Shown here: positions 21,933 through 23,626 of the stretch, piece by piece
Layout: each line of letters begins with the position of its first letter
How positions within the stretch are numbered: position 1 is the stretch's first letter
NCBI GenBank assembly: GCA_946221025.1
Contig: CAMIMS010000027.1
Span: forward strand, 1 to 23,626
Source of the DNA: an uncultured Pseudoclavibacter sp.
GTDB taxonomy: Bacteria > Actinomycetota > Actinomycetes > Actinomycetales > Microbacteriaceae
DNA length: 23,626 nt
Direction: 5' to 3'
The notes under the pieces: generated by a model
Seen by the model: the letters and a program-made list of their open reading frames with translations, nothing else
Told to the model about the DNA's origin: nothing
Databases searched by the model: none
Position numbers and translations under genes: made by a program

Positions 21933-23145
21933 CGCACTGCCGCTTGGCGCTCCGCTGCCGGAGGACGGGGCGTTACCGGCATCGGCCGCGGACGGGCTTA
22001 CCGACCGCGATTTCGGCGTGTACCTGCACATTCCGTTCTGCCGGGTGCGCTGCGGCTACTGCGATTTCAACACCTACACCGCGACCGAGCTTCGTGGCGT
22101 CTCGCAGCAGAGCTATCCGGATGAGGTCGTGCGCGAGCTCGATCTGGCCGTGCGCGTCCTAGGTGGGCTCGGTCCCCTTCGCGAGGCGGCGACCGTGTTC
22201 ATCGGTGGCGGCACCCCGACGCTGCTTCCGCCGGGGGATCTCGCCCGGTTCATTCACGGAGTGCGTGAACGCTTCGGTTTGCGCGACGGCGCCGAGGTGA
22301 CCGTGGAGGCGAACCCCGATTCGGTGAGCGCGAGCGATATTGCCGCGCTTGCCGAGGCGGGTGTGACGAGGATGAGCATCGGCATGCAATCGAGCGTGCC
22401 GCATGTGCTTCGCGCGCTCGACCGGACGCACGACCCCGATCGCGTGCCCGACGTCGTCGCTGCGGCCAAAGAAGCCGGTCTTGAGACGAGCGTCGACCTC
22501 ATTTACGGTGCGCCAGGGGAGTCAATCGAAGACTGGAAACGTTCAGTTGATGCCGCGCTTGCCATGCAGCCGCATCACATCTCCGCGTACGCCCTCATCA
22601 TCGAAGAGGGCACACGCCTGCACCGACAGATCGCCTGCGGAAAGGTCGAGCCGCCGGACGATGACCTGCAGGCGGATATGTATGAGTTCGCTGATGAACG
22701 CTTCGCCGAGGCCGGTTACGAGTGGTACGAGATTTCAAACTGGTCACGCGGGGGAGCGTTCCCCTCGCGCCACAATCTCGCCTACTGGACCGGTCAGGAC
22801 TGGTGGGGGGCGGGTCCAGGCGCGCACAGCCACGTCGGCGGGGTGCGCTGGTGGAACGCGAAGCACCCGGCCGCATACGCATCACGACTTCACGCTGGCC
22901 GTACACCGGCCGTCGGACACGAAGTGCTCGACGCCGCCGCAAAACAGACCGAATCCATCCTGTTGCAATCGCGAATCCGTCATGGCATTCCGCTTGCCGA
23001 GCTGCCGGATCGCACACCGGTCGCGGGCCTCATCGCGGATGAACTCATCGACCCCCGCGCCGCGCTCACCGGCACGCTCCGTCTCACCCTGAAGGGACGT
23101 CTGCTCGCGGATACCGTCGTGCGGCGACTCGACGTCGTCTCGTAG
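21922..23145 (+). CDS. hemW: HemW-type radical SAM protein (haem chaperone)
   Basis: A 407-residue radical-SAM protein. The iron-sulphur motif is HIPFCRVRCGYCDF, with Cys40, Cys44 and Cys47 in C-x3-C-x2-C spacing. The residue pattern after the third Cys (DF, no fourth Cys) and the HNLAYW motif (284-289) mark HemW rather than coproporphyrinogen dehydrogenase HemN. Such proteins bind haem and are thought to deliver it to respiratory targets. VFIGGGTPT, VTVEANPD and the DLIYGAPGES segment fit the SAM barrel, and a HemN C-terminal region follows. The start is probably TTG at 21922, overlapping the thyX end by 11 nt. The N-terminal ALPLGAPLPEDGALP stretch resembles other actinobacterial HemW proteins, which argues for this unusual start. 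There is no strong ribosome binding site. A 15-bp hairpin terminates the gene. Confidence 0.94.
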   Translation: MPPSALPLGAPLPEDGALPASAADGLTDRDFGVYLHIPFCRVRCGYCDFNTYTATELRGVSQQSYPDEVVRELDLAVRVLGGLGPLREAATVFIGGGTPTLLPPGDLARFIHGVRERFGLRDGAEVTVEANPDSVSASDIAALAEAGVTRMSIGMQSSVPHVLRALDRTHDPDRVPDVVAAAKEAGLETSVDLIYGAPGESIEDWKRSVDAALAMQPHHISAYALIIEEGTRLHRQIACGKVEPPDDDLQADMYEFADERFAEAGYEWYEISNWSRGGAFPSRHNLAYWTGQDWWGAGPGAHSHVGGVRWWNAKHPAAYASRLHAGRTPAVGHEVLDAAAKQTESILLQSRIRHGIPLAELPDRTPVAGLIADELIDPRAALTGTLRLTLKGRLLADTVVRRLDVVS

Positions 23146-23161
23146 CGCGTCGAGAGATCGA

Positions 23162-23197
23162 CAATGGCCCCGGCGCCATACCGCGCCGGGGCCATTG
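23162..23197. terminator. terminator between hemW and the DUF4870 gene
   Basis: CAATGGCCCCGGCGC (23162-23176) and GCGCCGGGGCCATTG (23183-23197) form a perfect 15-bp stem with loop CATACC. It lies between convergent genes and can act for both strands. No long T-run follows on either side. Confidence 0.8.
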
Positions 23198-23215
23198 CAC
23201 TCAGTGAGACCGGAA

Positions 23216-23626
23216 CTACTTGATCCAGCGGAAGTTCAGCGGGTAGCGGTAACCACCCTGATCCTGTGCGCGCACGCCCCCGAGGATGCAGCAGACGATC
23301 ATGAAGATGCCCTGCGCGGTCAGCGCCAGCGACCAGAGGATGCCCGCGAATCCGAACGTGACCACCGTGAGGATCGAGAACACGATGGACCCGGCAACCA
23401 TGATCACCAGCTGCGAGAGCTGGAAGTTCGTCGACTCCTTGCCCTCCTGGTCGGTGAACGGGCCGCGATCCTTCATGAGCTGCCACCCGATGAGCGGGCC
23501 GAGAATGCCGACGAGGCCCAGGAAGTGCACGATCTGACCGCCGGAGAGGTCATCCTGGCTGGCGGCACGGGCGCGCTGACCGTAAGCGGGCGCTGCCTGC
23601 TGGTATGAGCCCGGCTGCTGGTAGCC
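23216..23626 (-). CDS. DUF4870-type membrane protein, N-terminus beyond the window
   Basis: The minus-strand frame is open from the window edge to the stop at 23216-23218, giving at least 137 residues. The first 30 or so visible residues are rich in Gln, Pro, Tyr and Ala (GYQQPGSYQQAAPAYGQ) and look disordered. The conserved part starts at about HFLGLVGILGPLIGWQLMKD and continues through EGKESTNFQLSQ, the DUF4870 pattern, then two more hydrophobic segments and a RYPLNFRWIK end. It is a small multi-helix membrane protein of unknown role. An internal GTG at 23530 is unlikely to be the start because it lies within the first conserved segment. The true start lies beyond base 23626. Confidence 0.87.
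   Translation of the reverse strand, partial: GYQQPGSYQQAAPAYGQRARAASQDDLSGGQIVHFLGLVGILGPLIGWQLMKDRGPFTDQEGKESTNFQLSQLVIMVAGSIVFSILTVVTFGFAGILWSLALTAQGIFMIVCCILGGVRAQDQGGYRYPLNFRWIK

Noticed and set aside
1..23626. tRNA, rRNA, riboswitch, CRISPR or insertion-sequence features
   Set aside because: No cloverleaf, CCA end, conserved riboswitch core, direct-repeat array, terminal inverted repeats or transposase was found when reading all gaps. The gaps are all under 300 bp.

Overview
The window is about 23.6 kb of high-GC bacterial chromosome, densely packed with housekeeping genes. The gene order (infB, rbfA, mutY, truB, ribF ... rpsO, pnp, M16 protease, dapB, thyX), the GTG/TTG starts, the short actinobacterial form of MutY and several probable leaderless starts all point to an actinobacterium. 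The details best fit the Microbacteriaceae. I cannot name a genus. I see no tRNA or rRNA gene, CRISPR array, insertion sequence, integrase or phage gene, and no abrupt change in composition.

Layout. (1) Positions 1-6332 form a translation/cofactor block: the 3' part of infB and rbfA; convergent mutY, whose stop codon overlaps that of rbfA; divergent truB; two small membrane proteins; and ribF. (2) Positions 6333-10329 hold a 214-bp leader, a SNF2-type helicase and an aspartate ammonia-lyase closed by a strong hairpin. (3) Positions 10359-13737 form an envelope block: a minus-strand YtxH-like coiled-coil protein, then two tandem PrsW-family intramembrane proteases. (4) Positions 13810-17221 hold a cytosolic FKBP, rpsO with a structured leader, a 17-bp perfect hairpin, and pnp with its terminator. 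(5) A minus-strand PEBP/YbhB protein is followed by a plus-strand run of six close or overlapping genes: M16 protease, histidine phosphatase, dapB, a membrane/TPR protein, thyX and hemW. The window ends in a DUF4870 membrane protein on the minus strand that runs off the edge.

How the genes relate. infB, rbfA, truB, rpsO and pnp cover translation initiation, ribosome maturation, tRNA modification and RNA decay. ribF makes FMN and FAD, the latter being a cofactor of ThyX. dapB (lysine and peptidoglycan precursor), aspA (aspartate/fumarate) and thyX (dTMP) are core metabolism. HemW is a radical-SAM haem chaperone.

I do not see a clear new defence or mobile system. The best second-look items are: a probable terminator for infB-rbfA lying inside the coding sequence of the antisense mutY gene; tandem, diverged PrsW proteases sharing an extra C-terminal cytosolic domain; structured RNA around rpsO and pnp; hairpins whose loops hold stop codons; and a recurrent -10-like hexamer placed 6-10 nt before start codons. 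Most operon, promoter and RNA-structure statements are inferences from reading sequence, without computation.
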